Part shown: piece after piece, positions 12,201-24,196 of the stretch | How positions within the stretch are numbered: position 1 is the first letter of the stretch | Layout: every line of letters begins with the position of its first letter | Origin: Melastoma dodecandrum | Taxonomy: Eukaryota > Streptophyta > Magnoliopsida > Myrtales > Melastomataceae | Reading direction: 5' to 3' | Length of the DNA: 64,000 nucleotides | Assembly (NCBI GenBank): GCA_029817715.1 | Contig: JARUPY010000602.1 | Span: forward strand, 2,745,501-2,809,500 | Program-made: the position numbers and the translations under genes | Notes under the pieces: model-generated | What the model was told of the DNA's origin: nothing | Seen by the model: the letters and a program-made list of their open reading frames with translations, nothing else | Database searches by the model: none

Positions 12201-14534
12201 GGTAAAGATGCATATGTCGTCAGTGATCCAGCGGTAGCCAGTTCGGGCTTTATGATGGAGTCTTGTGTACCTCAATGTTTTTCAGAGTCTATGGCTTCGA
12301 AGAATCAAATTCCTGAGACTATTCACTCCGACGAGTCGGGGCTATCTTCTCAAGAGAATCCAAGTCATGTTTTTCCCTCTGTTCCTCCGACAGTTTCTTC
12401 GTTACATCTAAGAGATGGCGTTCCCAAGGATACGGCGCCCGATAAGGCTTTGGTTCCAGGTTCAGGGTCAAGAGAATCGAAGGGCCGCAATAAGCCGATT
12501 CCTTCTTTGTCAACACATGCCAAAACTTTGAAATTAGCGTCTCAGGAAAGACCCATGTCTTTGTCCCTGCCTTCTGTTGAGAAGGTTCTTCTTTGCCCTT
12601 GCTCATATACTTACATAGTCTATGTTTCTGGTTAGATTTATTGCCAAATAAACTATCTGTCGTCCTCAACTTCACCTTATGCAAATTTATGCCTTGTCGG
12701 TATCCTCTCTGGTGTCAAAATTTGGTGAACTTTTGAAAAAGGAAGTTTGGTAAACTTGGGGAGGTGTAAAGTGAACTTTCCCACGGCTATCGTATGGTAC
12801 AATATGGCTGTCAGAGATCTCTATCACCATAAAAGTTAGATGATAAGGAAACGGCTATCCTCAGCTATTTGAGGTTGATGTGAGATTTTTATTAGTTTTT
12901 CCGAGGATGAAGAGGCCTATTTTGTCCCTTTAAGAGCCTTCCGTGTCACGTGCTTCAGATGTATAAGGACAATGTGCATGACAACAGGAAAATTGACGGC
13001 CAACCAGAGCGGCATATAGGAAGTGTAAGTGGATAGAGCCTGGTTTTCTTCTTAAGTTTTTGGTGGAAGCAAGAACTCATACCATCATGGCAGCATGTTT
13101 CTTTCATTTTCAATTTGACAGAGGCGTGTTGCTTATGTCGTATGACTTTTTTGAGGGATTTATTTATTGCAGCCAATGGTCCTCCCTGGCAAGGCCAAAG
13201 ATGCTGGTCAAACAGATCATGTGAACACTAAGAAGGGATCCGTGAGTTTTTTGTTTTTGTTTTCTGTTCTTCTGTATTGAATGAAATGTTTTGACCTTGC
13301 TTGCAATAACTTTCCATTGATTTATTATGGTATTCCTAATCTATCATTGTTCTGCAGGCTGACTGTCATACTTTCCAGCAAAGACAGCCTAGGAAGATTT
13401 GCTCATTTGGAAGGACGAGCAAGGTTCGTGCATTTACATCCTCTATGCATTTGGCAAGATTTATATATAATATATTAGAACTAGAATTGCTAAATGTTTC
13501 TATAAAAAAATGCTAATGGAAATTGAAATGAAATTAACTAAGAAAGCTAATGACTATACTCTGAATCCTTGAGTAGTCTGTTTATATAATTTACAGCTAC
13601 TATTATCATATATTGATACGTATTTACTTATAATAAAAAAACTGCTATATCTTGGGAGTGGTTTTGTGGAGTTGACGTGACGGTGTTAAATACGAACTCC
13701 CATTTTTGTTGTATAAGTCTTCATCAAAAGGCCTTAATGAAATCACAGTAACGTATGGGGGAGACTTCTTATGATGTTAAGGCTTCTGTTTGTCACTTAC
13801 GCAGGTGAAGTTGTGTTCTCTTTCTCATGATTGTTACCTCCTAATCTCTTTTTATTGTGTTCAGGTGTCTCAATTGCCTGCAAATTACCATGAGGAGTGT
13901 TGTGTTAGCTCACTGGGCGTGAATGGCAAATTTGAGAAGCCTAGAGTCTACAACCATTCTAGTAAGATTGAGAATGCTAAACTTGAAGCCAAAGGGAATA
14001 TCCGTAATATCTATGTTCGCAAATCAGAGAAGGTGGCAGACAAAGCGGTAGAAATAGAAAACTTTTCTCAAGGCCTTTGAAAACTGTAATTGCTGTTTCC
14101 ATCATAATGCTTTCGGATAACGTTGTTTTCATGCAACTTTTTTTGGGTCTCCTTGTCTCCACCATAGCAGGTTCATGCTAAGGGCAATGACTTGTCCGGG
14201 TCTCCTGTCAGTCCGGAATGGGAGTTGGCAAAGAGAAATTCGAAGATGCCGGATCAACAGGAGATAGATACAGAGGAGGTATCCCGATTCCGTTGAGTTG
14301 ATTTCAACATTTTTTCTCTTTTCTTTTTCTGCAACTTTTTGAAAGACCTGTTCGTTTTTCCTCTTTTTGTAAATTTTCTTTTACAATCAGTCCCATAGTG
14401 GGTCGGCGGCAGATAAGAAGGATCAACCAGCAGTTCTGTCTACAAAGTTTGGAGTCTCCGCTGTTGGAAGGGGACGTAGTGGCGGAAACACGGGGAGGAG
14501 CCAGGCAGAGTCTATTGGGAAACACGTCACCTAA
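9209..14534 (+). CDS. LSM14/DCP5-like protein (decapping 5-like), ten exons
   Basis: LSM14/Scd6/DCP5 proteins bind mRNA and decapping factors in P-bodies and repress translation. Exons: 9209-9368, 10745-10845, 11521-11592, 11676-12584, 12959-13024, 13173-13241, 13358-13423, 13865-14032, 14171-14278 and 14391-14534. All join in frame with GT-AG introns, giving about 620 residues. Residues 1-87 form the Lsm14 N-terminal domain: VGSAISITSNSCMRYEGVVV, then the hallmark VRSFGTEGRRKD and VFDNIQFRGSDIK. The long central exon is low-complexity, rich in S, P and T. The C terminus carries VGRGRSGGNTGRSQ, an RGG-like patch. I do not find the FDF box or the FFD/TFG motifs that normally follow in this family, so it may be a divergent DCP5-like paralogue. 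Exon 8 could alternatively read through to a stop at 14078. Confidence 0.85.
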
Positions 14535-15429
14535 GGAGGTCCCTGATATATCCCTTTAATGCGAGGGCCGCTTTAATGTGATCAGCCGGCCGGCACTCGC
14601 GTGATATTTCTGGTCTTAAAAGGAGATGTTGCTGCTACTTCCATGTTTCCTTGACATAGTAGAGGGTTTCCATATATTCTTCGGGCGGGTTTAGACGATG
14701 AAACTGTTCCTTTTTATTTTTCTGAGTCGAAGTACAATTCGTGGGTGCCCTGATAGGTGATTTGGAAGGAATGGGCACGGCCCGTAGGGACCCCGAGCGT
14801 TTGGTTCAAAAGGACAAAAGGAAACAAGCTGGCTGAGTTCCGGCTCAGCCAAGCCGTAGGCTGATCCAACGTCCATTCTGTTGGGTCAGTTCTGTCCTAA
14901 ACTGCGTCTGGGGGAATCAGCGGCGGCTCTTCTCTCCCTCTTCCTGGAGCTGATAAGCTCTCTTCGCCCTCTCCGTCTCCCGACCGGCTTATAAGAGAAC
15001 CAAAAAAAAAAAAAAAAAAAAAAAAAAGAGGCGAAGAAACTAATTGAGAGGGAAAAAAGCTCACGACTTTGCCTCTCCTTGACCTTCAACGGCTCCTTGC
15101 TCTCTTTCTTTCTTTCCCTTCTTGACAAAGGTCTCCGTTTTATTCCACCCTCGTCTGATTTTTTAGGGAAGAAGTAAAAGGGAGTGATTTTCCTCCTTCT
15201 CCTCCTGGGCTTGTGGGAAGCGGGGTTAGTAAGGGGGAAAAGAACCCTTACATCTGATGTCCTGTTGAATTCTTTTATTTTTCTGGCTTTTCTGTTGTTG
15301 GGTGTTCATGCTTTGATCTCCCACCCCTCTTGAAAGTTTCTTTTTTCCTTTAGTTTTGTATGTGTATATTTGGATCTTTATGGAAGTTATGGATTGGATG
15401 GATGGGTGTTGAAGGGTTGTGTAGGATCA
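14535..15429. other. intergenic / 5' flank of the DAYSLEEPER-like relic
   Basis: It holds a poly-A run of about 26 bases at 15001-15026 beside CT-rich sequence. The CT-rich stretch is probably the former promoter and leader of the pseudogene that follows. No coding sequence is supported. Confidence 0.5.
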
Positions 15430-18293
15430 GTGAAGGCGATGGGGATGGATTGGAGCGCAACTAATGCTTACAAGTCCTGCAAAGGTACTTTGGTTCTTGT
15501 TCTATCGCATCTGCTGTTGTTGCGTAACTGGGCTGCTGTTGCTGACTTCCCAGTGATTCCCCCTTACCCCGTGCTAGTTGGATAGCGAAAAGTGGGATCA
15601 CAATCTGATGCTTCCTTGAATGACAATATGAAGTCACGCCTGTCTGGAGTAATCTTTGTGAATAGATCTAGGTTCTTGCGATTTTCTGGAGGATACCACC
15701 AATAAAAAAAAAAGAGAAAAAAAAAATGGGTTCTGAGCTTTTATTATGAGTTGCCCTTTCATGTACTAGATGCTTTTTTATTTTTGGTTAAATGGTTCTA
15801 ACAGATGAAGGGATCTAGTTATTGGGGATAATGGAATCTTTCGAGTGCTTGCATTGCGAGAAAAGTCGACTGGCTGTTTGTGTGAGGTAGGCTAGCTGTG
15901 AGGCTGAGCTATTGGATATCATTGCTTGTAGAATGGAGATGGTATTTGTTGATCAGACAGGTTAGTTTACATTCCAGAAATGGTTATCTACAGCTGTCCA
16001 TGTTTAGCTTTGCATTGAAATCTGATGATGGACGAATCTTGAATGATCTACATGTTTGAGTGGGTCGTTGCTCTGCCTACCTTGCAAGGCTTCCGCCATC
16101 ATTCTTCTTAATTGAACTGCTTAAGTTTTGGCTGGACATGCTGAGTTATTCTTCTATTTGAAGTAGATTTGGAACCTGATATGATGCTTATCCCGACTGT
16201 TGATGGCAATGGGATAGAGATCACGCTGGGTTCTTCAGAGAAGACACATGTAGGAAGAAAACCATGACATCAATGTATCTCAAGTATTTTGAGAATGGTC
16301 CGGATGGGAAAAGTCGAAGTTGCAGATTCTGCGGGCAGAACTGCTCTATTGCGAATGCAACAGGTAATCATCATGTGCATTGGTTTATTTCCTGTGACCG
16401 GACATAACAACTTGTAGTACGGGAGATACGACGAATAAAGTGCGGCATAACAGGTATGGACAATGGTTTTCTCCTTGGAGTGAAGACTTCCTGAAAATCT
16501 GTTGCATTTTAAGGCATGATTTGCTCGGATTTCTTGTCAATTAATTAACTTACATTCACATGTAGCCTATCAATTTGAGTCCAGGAAACTTGGGGAGGCA
16601 CCCTAGTAGTCAGCGTCCTGGTTATGAGGAGACATGTGATGATGCTCATGTTGGCCATCCCCTCTATCTGCTGTAACCATAGCGAAGAAGCCTAAGTCCC
16701 AGGGAATGGTTCCAGCACAAGCACATGCTCATACGCAGGCACAGGCAAGTGGAAATGCAGAGTCATTGTGCTGGGTGGATTATGACCATCTAAATTGGTT
16801 AGTCATTGAGTGGCTGATAGCGGAAGCCCTACCTATCTCAACTGTGGAGAAGTACATTATGAATTGCTATAGATTCTTGAACCCTTCCGTAAATATGTGG
16901 CAAGGGGAGAAATACATGGCAGCACTTGTCGGAGTTTTCAGGAGCATGCAAGAAGACGTGAGGGAGGTCTTATGGCATGTTTCTTCCAAGGTCTCAATTA
17001 CCCTAGAACTGTGGAACACTTGCGAGAAAATGCTTTACATGAGCATCACAGGCCATTGGATTGACAAGAACTAGTCGTGTCGGAAGATGCTTCTCGATAT
17101 CTGTCGCATCCGCATCCTTGTGGGGGTGGTGAGATCTATCTCTTGGTGGCGAGGTGTCTCAAGATGTATGATCTAGAAGATAGGATCCTGACGTGTATCC
17201 ATGATAATAGGCAGAATGCTGTGCATGCTTGTCAGACCTTGAAAGAGGATTAGCACAACAGTAGAGGTGGTCCTTTCTGCTACATACCATGTGTTGCCAG
17301 CACTTTGAACTTTATGATCGACGATGCATTGAGCACGATGAGGCCAATCATTGCTAAAGCTCAGGAGTTTGTTCTGGAATTGAATGGATTTACAATGACA
17401 ATGGATGATTTTACCCAGTTTGCGGCAACTTACCAGGAAGGAAGCTGGAAACTACCGCTGGATGCATTTTCTTGATGGAGCGGGAGTTATCAGATGCTCA
17501 ATATCATCTGAAACATACTGATTTCGTGCTTTGCCAGAGTAAAACATGAAAATTAATGACGTTGAAAGACAGTTTTTCCATTCTCAACCGTGTATGTACA
17601 AGACAGCCCGGCAGATTGAGGGAAGCTGTGAGCAGAAAGTACGATGAAACCCTTGGAAGCAGAGTCCTCCTGGTTCGTTGGAGAAAAGTGGAGCCAACAT
17701 CGAGCACACGTATCTGGAGCCTTTTCACGAGACCACGAAGAATCTCTCTCCGATGAAGGTTCCTACATTAGGGCCGGTACTATTCTTCATGGAACATGTA
17801 TCCAAGATGATCTCCGCTTGCAGGGATTCACGTCGCCACCCAGAATGGCTTAAGAGTGCAGCAGAACAAATGGCAAAGAAGTCCAGGAGTTACAACAACC
17901 AGGCCTGTATTGATTTTGCGTACACGACAGCTATACTTGACTCTCAGATAAAGAACGAGTTGATCCCAGAGAGCATGAACATGGAAAACTATTTGGAAGA
18001 AGCGAGGGCTCATTTCATGCGGAATTACTCTGGTAACCAGTTCCCGTTGCTCAGCGGCATGTACACTGCAAGTGATCGATGATTATGGAGGCATTTCATT
18101 CTTCACATGGAAAAAGCGGAGGGTGAACCCTAGTAACAAATTGGTCGATGAGCCGACTCAGTATCTCATGGAATCTCCTGCACCGACGGCAAGGAGTTCG
18201 ATAACAGTGGTGTTGGCTTCTTCCGCCTCTTGTTTGGAAAGCAATTCCGCTGGCAATAACAAGAAACAGAAATCCACGGATAAACCCCATTAA
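15430..18293 (+). pseudogene. DAYSLEEPER/RICESLEEPER-like BED-hAT domesticated transposase relic
   Basis: Family members are former hAT transposases recruited as DNA-binding proteins. An N-terminal exon (MDWSATNAYKSCK near 15445) ends at a GTACTT donor. A second exon opens at about 16165 with DLEPDMM and, after a frameshift, reads MTSMYLKYFENGPDGKS and CRFCGQNCSIANATG, the BED finger. Next come VDYDHLNWLVIEWLIAEALP (about 16773) and KVSITLELWNT, with a stop at 17072. Later frames show GPFCYIPCVASTLNFMIDDA, then KVPTLGPVLFFMEHVSKMIS and EEARAHFMRNYSGN. The tail still reads NKKQKSTDKPH before a stop at 18291. Multiple stops and frameshifts are present, and much of the C-terminal hAT dimerisation region is lost. 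Introns are retained, so it arose by DNA duplication, not retroposition. Confidence 0.8.
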
Positions 18294-19171
18294 CTACGAA
18301 AAGCCAGGATCCACACCTCTGGCCCAAAGTAATCTAAAGCTTTAATCCTCAAACATCCATCAGAGTTGATAGCGCAGGAATCGTAGGTTCGACAAGTCTG
18401 GGAAATTGAGCTTAGTCCGAAGTCGGTCTTTGTGGCCTCTATTCTGATTTGATTCTTACTCCTACTTACACCACACGTTGCTTGAAGCGAAGTGACACGG
18501 ACAAGCCAAGGTTGAGTAAGTCCAACCCACCCCCCCAATTCGGACAACCTCAAAATCCTTTGAAAGTCGAAGTCAGCCCGAGGTCGACTGACTAGGACCA
18601 AGATGTCTGTTAGAACGACACTAAGCAAGTTGTTGTTTTTTTTCTTTCCATTCTAATCCCAGTATTCAGTCTTTGTCTCATGTCTGTTTTACTCAAAAGG
18701 TTTTGAATCGGGGGTCAGTCAATTTATTGAGTTATGGATTAGGTAGGAGAAGACAGTCCACCCGCTATTCTTTTTTCAATTTATTATACTTTGGGAAGTA
18801 ATATTCAATGCCAATTGGGATTTGATATTATGCGATGATTCATTCCTGCTCTTACTCAAACTTTGTGTGTGTGTTTTATTAGGGCAAAGACCAGTTCTTA
18901 CCAATCTGTCTGTGATCAATGTCGAGCTTTTCCTTTATTACACAACTCGGGTTAAAGGGGTCCGCCTTTAGTCTTTGCCCCGGTAGACTTATAAATCGCA
19001 TGCTCCAGACTCGGTCATTACGTAAACATCAACCCCTCCCCAACTACTAATTAACTATTCCGTGTTTTGATTTCAGACAAGAGTTCAATCCACGACATGA
19101 TCACGGGCTTAACACGCCGGTAAAAACTCCCCCGAGTCACGCCCCCCTCACTTAATGTATGTCCCTCGGGT
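18294..19171. other. intergenic
   Basis: Moderately AT-rich sequence between the transposase relic and the small minus-strand gene. I see no conserved protein and no repeat ends. The last part would be the 3' untranslated region of the minus-strand gene. Confidence 0.4.
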
Positions 19172-19672
19172 TCAGGCACAGACCTGGCGGTCATCGCGCC
19201 GGGCCAGGTAACCCGGGAGGGGGCTCGCGCGGGGGGACCTGATGGGCACGTGATCGAGCTGCTTCCCTTTCTCATCGTAGTATATCACTCCGGAGAAGTT
19301 AAGGGGCTGGCACTTGTCTCCCATCAGGATCGTCCTCTGCCACACCCCGCCTTTCCCGAAGTCGAACTCGTATTCCTCCTGCTCGTGATCCCCCACTTCT
19401 CCCTTCCCCTGCCCCTTGCGGCCATGCAAAACCAGGCTCATCGCCTTGCTGCTTATGTTAGATAGGAGGCGCTTCGTAGGCCTTCTTCCCTTCTTACTCG
19501 GGGAGCCAGGGGAACCTCCCGAGTTGCTACTGGACACGGCCTGTGTGGCCTTCCTGGCCCAATGGCTCAAAGTGGCAGATACGGACAGCACCACGGCCTG
19601 AGGCAGCCGCATCGGGGACAGTGGGAGGGGATCCCCGTGGCGGCGGCGAGGTGACGGGTGGTGCGACGGCAT
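19172..19672 (-). CDS. plant-specific uncharacterised protein, 166 aa
   Basis: A single uninterrupted frame of 166 residues. The N-terminal half is basic and rich in S, P and R, with an A/V/S-rich stretch (VVLSVSATLSHWARKA) and SPSKKGRRPTKRLL. The C-terminal half is the conserved part: EEYEFDFGKGGVWQRTILMG, DKCQPLNFSGVIYYDEKGKQ and then RSPRASPLPGYL. I recognise the GVWQ...ILMGDKCQPL.FSGVIYYD...SPRASPLP pattern as a family of small plant proteins of unknown function. No enzymatic motif or convincing membrane segment is visible. The start at 19672 is the first ATG of the frame. No intron is needed. Two bases lie between this end and nothing recognisable upstream, so regulation cannot be read. 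Confidence 0.7.
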   Translation of the reverse strand: MPSHHPSPRRRHGDPLPLSPMRLPQAVVLSVSATLSHWARKATQAVSSSNSGGSPGSPSKKGRRPTKRLLSNISSKAMSLVLHGRKGQGKGEVGDHEQEEYEFDFGKGGVWQRTILMGDKCQPLNFSGVIYYDEKGKQLDHVPIRSPRASPLPGYLARRDDRQVCA

Positions 19673-20261
19673 GGTGGAGGTTGTGGACAGTGGGTTTCCA
19701 AGGCGTGAATCGTGAATGGGAAAGGGATGTTTTCATCTTCGTCTTATAGCAAGGATTAAGGTGACCGGCAGTATCCGGTATTCTGGGCTTGTTGACTTGT
19801 TTATTAATATTTTGCTTTCGGACACGAGTTTTTCAAAATTCTTTGTTTTTTTCTTGGTCCTAATGTTTCGATTGGTTTGAAAATTTAGAAGTAGGGATCA
19901 AATCTTCCTTGTGAGATAATAATTCGTGACGATCCAGTTTTACATGACCAATTCCACCTGATTTCAGACGCAAGAAATGGAAATATATAGTAGAGAAGTC
20001 TTGTTCTAGTTAGAAATTTAGGACCACGTACAACAAACATGTCGCGCTCAACCTTACTTCATAAAATTCTTCTTATACGAAATCTATATTGTTTTTAATC
20101 GATTGAGAAACCATATTATATAGAAGAACAACACACTCTGGTTTTGGTCCAAGAGCACGATCCCCCCTTCGAGTGGGATTTCTGTCCTTTGGACATCCTG
20201 TTGAGCCGATCGCCCCTCGAACAGAACAGTGGTGGACTTGCCAGGTTTGCAGTTCATTTCT
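19673..20261. other. intergenic, upstream of the small gene
   Basis: Presumed promoter side of the minus-strand gene, then AT-rich DNA up to the copia element. The last five bases (20257-20261, TTTCT) are one copy of the retrotransposon target duplication. Confidence 0.5.
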
Positions 20262-20568
20262 TGTAGAAGAAATGAGGCTGGAGGGTTGAGAGGGAAGGTG
20301 AAGCAAGAAGATGAAGAAGGGGAGGAAGAAGATGATGTAGGAAGTGCAGAAGGAAGAAGAAGAAGAACAGAGCGGAGGGAATTTGTTATCACCAGAATTA
20401 CCAACTTGCTCAGTCCACTGTACAGCCCCTTACATTTATAACAACCTGCACGTTCTTTACACAAATTACTAAAAGGACCCTTGGTGGTTTAGCTTTCGTC
20501 TATGAGTGTCGATGGGCTGATTTCCTGGACTTCATCATCATCACAGTGGGCTTCATTACTGTCCAACA
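20262..20568 (-). repeat. copia 3' LTR (307 bp)
   Basis: Aligns end to end with 25113-25434. It differs at three bases and lacks a 15-base GAA/GAT-rich segment. Its ends are TGTAGAAG and GTCCAACA in plus orientation. Confidence 0.96.
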
Positions 20569-22132
20569 CTTCCCCGCAAACTGAGCTATCTCGGCCATCT
20601 CGACTTACATTATTTCCTCCAGCATCAACTCGACCTCCAATGTTTCCTCTGGTTCTGTACTTTACCTCTGGGCCTGTACCACACGGTTTGCCTACTACTG
20701 TGAGCCTGTGTCTGGAGTGCAGAAACCGTTGGACTGAGACAACCTTTGTGAGGAGATCAGCCAGTTGATGTTCAGAGCTGACATGTAAAATCTGAAGCCG
20801 GCCTTCCATCACCTTCTCCCTTATGAAATGAAAGTCGATTTCCACATGCTTGGTGCGAGCATGTAAGACTGGGTTAGCTGCCAGCTGAATGGTGCTCATA
20901 TTGTCATAGAATAAAGTCGGAACAGACTGGCAGGTGCTCTGCTCTGGTAAAACTCGCAACTCCTCAAGTAACCGTTGCACCCACACTATCTCGGCCACTC
21001 CATCAGCAAGAGCACGGAACTCAGCCTCGGTACTAGACCGGGAAACAACCTTTTGTTTGTGTGACGCCCAGGATACGAGATTCGGACCAAGGAAGGTGCA
21101 GTAGCCGCTTGTACTCTTCCTGTCATCGGAGCAACTAGCCCAATCCGCATCGGAGAAACAAGAGATATCCAGTGTGCCTCTGGCAGAGAAAACAATCCCA
21201 TAGTGAGATGTCCCCTTTAGATAACGGAGAATCCTCTTCACAGCTTGAAAATGAACCGTAGTAGGACGATGAAGGAATTGACAGACCTTATTTACCGCAT
21301 AGCAAATGTCAGGTCTCGTATTTGTACAATACTGAAGAGCCCCAACCAAGCTACGAAACAACGTGGGATTGGAGAGCTCATCTCCTTCGTATTTTGACAG
21401 AGCCCCTGTTGTGGCCATGGGTGTGGGGACAGGTCTGCACTCTGACATATTGGCCTTCTCCAAGAGGTCTATAATATATTTCTCCTGGCAAACATGAAGA
21501 CACCCACCCTGTCTTGTCACCTGAAAGCCTAAGAAAAAGGATAAATCCCCAAGATCCTTTAGAGCAAACTGGTTGTGAAACTGAGGCAACAACTCCGTAA
21601 TACCAAGAGTATTGGAGCCAGTGATAATAATATCATCAACATAGACAAGAAGAATAATAACACCCGCCGTCGTATGCTGATAGAATAGAGAGGCATCCGC
21701 TTTGGAGTTCACAAAACCCCACTGCAACAAGCAGCTACTAAGTTTTAAGTACCACGCTCGAGGACTCTGCTTCAAGCCGTAGAGCGCTTTCTTCAGCAAG
21801 CATACATGAGAGGGAAAACGGACATCCTCAAACCTCGGTGTCTGCTGCATAAAAACCAGTTCTGACAAATCGCCATTCAAGAACGCATTGTGGACGTCCA
21901 GCTGACGTAGCTTCCAACGAAAAGTAGCTGCCAGGCCTAAAACCATCTGAATGGTCTAATGTTTAACAACCGGGCTAAAGGTTTCTTTGAAATCAACCCC
22001 AGGAGTTTGGTGGAAACCTTTCGCAACAAGTCGAGCTTTACACCTCTCGAGAGTTCCATTGGAATGCACCTTAACCTTGAATACCCACTTGCAGCCAACT
22101 ACCTTCTGATCCGGAGTGCGAGGGACAAGAAC
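20489..22132 (-). pseudogene. copia reverse transcriptase and RNase H
   Basis: An interrupted segment at 21947-22132 carries the beginning of reverse transcriptase. The 485-residue frame below 21946 holds QLDVHNAFLNGDL, ALYGLKQSPRAW and the catalytic LVYVDDIIITG. It continues with FFLGFQVTR and the copia RNase H motifs DADWASCSDDRKSTSGY, EAEFRALADG and HARTKHVEIDFHFIRE. The frame runs into the 3' LTR before stopping. The RT active site is intact but a stop near 21947 cuts off the N terminus. Confidence 0.94.
20569..20577 (-). other. copia polypurine tract
   Basis: GCGGGGAAG on the minus strand directly precedes the 3' LTR, where plus-strand DNA priming occurs. Confidence 0.75.
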
Positions 22133-23587
22133 TCAAGTGTTGTTTCGCATCAAAGCCTCAAGCTCAGCTCCCATCGCTGTGTTCCAGATAGGGGAGGTGA
22201 GAGCCTCAGAAACAGTATTTGGTTCAGTGGGTAAGGAGGGTGAGCTGGTCTGGATTGGGTGTAGACTGGTGTGGTATGTTTTCGGGCAAAAAATTCCAGC
22301 CTTGGACCTGGTTACCATGGGATGGATATTTGCTGCAGGGGAAGACATTGAAAGGGGAGTAACTGCAGATGCTAAAGGTGGAGGTCGTTGATCTGTTACT
22401 ATTGGCATTGGAACAGTGTGATCCGAGGTGAAACTGATACGAGAGTTGCCTGCCAACTCAGGGGAGGAACCAGAATCGGGAGTTGAAGAAGGAGGACACG
22501 AGGTGGGAATAGGAACAGAATGTATAACAACAGGAAGACATGGACTAGGATTGGACATGTTTGACACAGGCTGGGTGGAAGTTTTGAAGGGAAAAACGGT
22601 CTCGTCAAAGATTACATCTCTAGAGACATAATATTTACCAGAGGATGGATCAAAACAGATGTAGCCTTTATGAGACATGCTTCGCCCTAGGAGAACACAA
22701 GACACAGAACGAGCATCAAGTTTGTGAGAATTATAAGGACGAGCTAAAGGGAAGCAAAGACAGCCGAAGACACGTAAAGGAGTATAGTCTGGGGCAGATT
22801 TATGAAGGAGAGAAAAAGGAGACTTATAGCTCAGTATGCGAGAAGGAAGCATGTTAATTAAGTTAACAGCTTCACTAAACGCATAAGGCCAGAATTGTCG
22901 AGGGACTGCAGCGTGTGTCAGAAGAGCGAGACCCACCTCAACCACATGTCGGTTTTTCCGTTCAACGCGACCGTTCTGTTGTGGTGTATGAGGGCATGAG
23001 AGTTGATGTGAAATGCCCTGACGGATAAGATAGGAATGTAGAGTCCTGAACTCGCCTCCCTAGTCGGACCGAACGCTAGAAATGGTTGTTTTGAATTGAT
23101 TTGTAATCATGGAGGAAAACTGAACAAAAGCTGCAAGAGCTTGAGATTTAGTGCGAAGCAGGTAAAGCCAGGTGAAACGAGAAGCATCATCAACCAGGAG
23201 CATGAAGTAGCAATCCCCAGTTACTGATCTTACGGGTGAGGGACCCCAAAGATCTGTGTGAATTAATTGGAAAGGAGCTGAAGCATGGGACTGAGAAAGA
23301 GAATAAGGTAACCGGTGATGTTTACTTAAAACGCAAGTTTGACAAACAGAGGAAGGGAAAGACGAGGGGACGGGTAAGTCAGCACAAGAGTGAAGAACTC
23401 TAGACAACGTTTCTGAGTGTGGGTGGCCTAAACGAGCATGCCAAGTTGCTCTGTCGACAGGAGATGACTTGGCTGTCACAAGAGCTTGGATGGACGAGGT
23501 AGATGACATAGAAGGTGACGAAGAAGGCAGCTGGAGAGAGGGATCAAGATGAAGCTGATGTGGAAGTTTGTAGAGGCCTTGATCCAT
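22133..23587 (-). pseudogene. copia integrase
   Basis: Visible parts are the HHCC zinc-binding segment (HARLGHPHSETL and CQTCVLSKH), the catalytic-core start TDLWGPSP and LLVDDASRFTW. A stop at about 23060 falls next to the core. The remaining frame (22133-22945) covers the rest of the core and the variable C-terminal region, including PLRVFGCLCFP and YVSRDVIFDE. The catalytic core is split by the stop, so the protein cannot be made whole from this copy. Confidence 0.9.
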
Positions 23588-24196
23588 TTATCCCCTGAGT
23601 AGGATCTGATGAGTCTTCTTGACCTTGCCAAAACATACATCAGAATGAAATTCAACATACACGTTATTGTTGTGACACAATCGAGACACACTAATGAGAG
23701 GTTTAGACAGTCCTGGAGTGTGAAGAATCTGAGAAAGACGAAGGTGACTCGCCCCAGTTGACAGAGAACTAGTACCAATATGAGTAATGCCAACACAAGA
23801 ACCATTGCCAATAGTAACAGAAGAATTACCTAAGTATGGAGAGATGTTACGAAGGCCTGTGGTAGTGGGGGTGACGTGATGCGTGGCCCCGGAATCAACG
23901 AGCCACTCATCATCAGCTGGAAGAGGTGGTATGGGCTGTGGGTTGGGTGGTTGGGAGAGAGATGGGTAGACAGGGTAAGACGGAGGATGAGGCTGAGATG
24001 ACAGATTAGTGAAATGAGTTTCTGGTGAGATAGAATAAGGAATAGACGAGTTATAGTGTGGTGGGGTAGTAGGATAGGACTGGAAGGAGGTATTTAATCT
24101 GTGGTAACACGCAAGAGCGGTATGGCCCACTTTGAAACAAATTTGGCAGCGCGGTTTTGGTTTAACGAAGGGTCTGGGAAAACCTCTCTGAGACAC
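23588..24196 (-). pseudogene. copia nucleocapsid knuckle and aspartic protease
   Basis: The frame contains a CCHC knuckle (CQICFKVGHTALAC) followed by a proline-rich linker and the aspartic protease active site WLVDSGATHHVT. A second protease strand, ISVSRLCHNN, follows. An in-frame stop at 23588 separates it from the integrase portion, which continues in the same reading direction after that codon. Confidence 0.9.

Noticed and set aside
14886..15128. Frame with a long phenylalanine run
   Set aside because: Encoded by the poly-A/T tract; no protein support.
20084..20464. Ser-rich frames across the copia LTRs
   Set aside because: They come from the GAA-rich microsatellite inside the LTR and appear in both LTRs.
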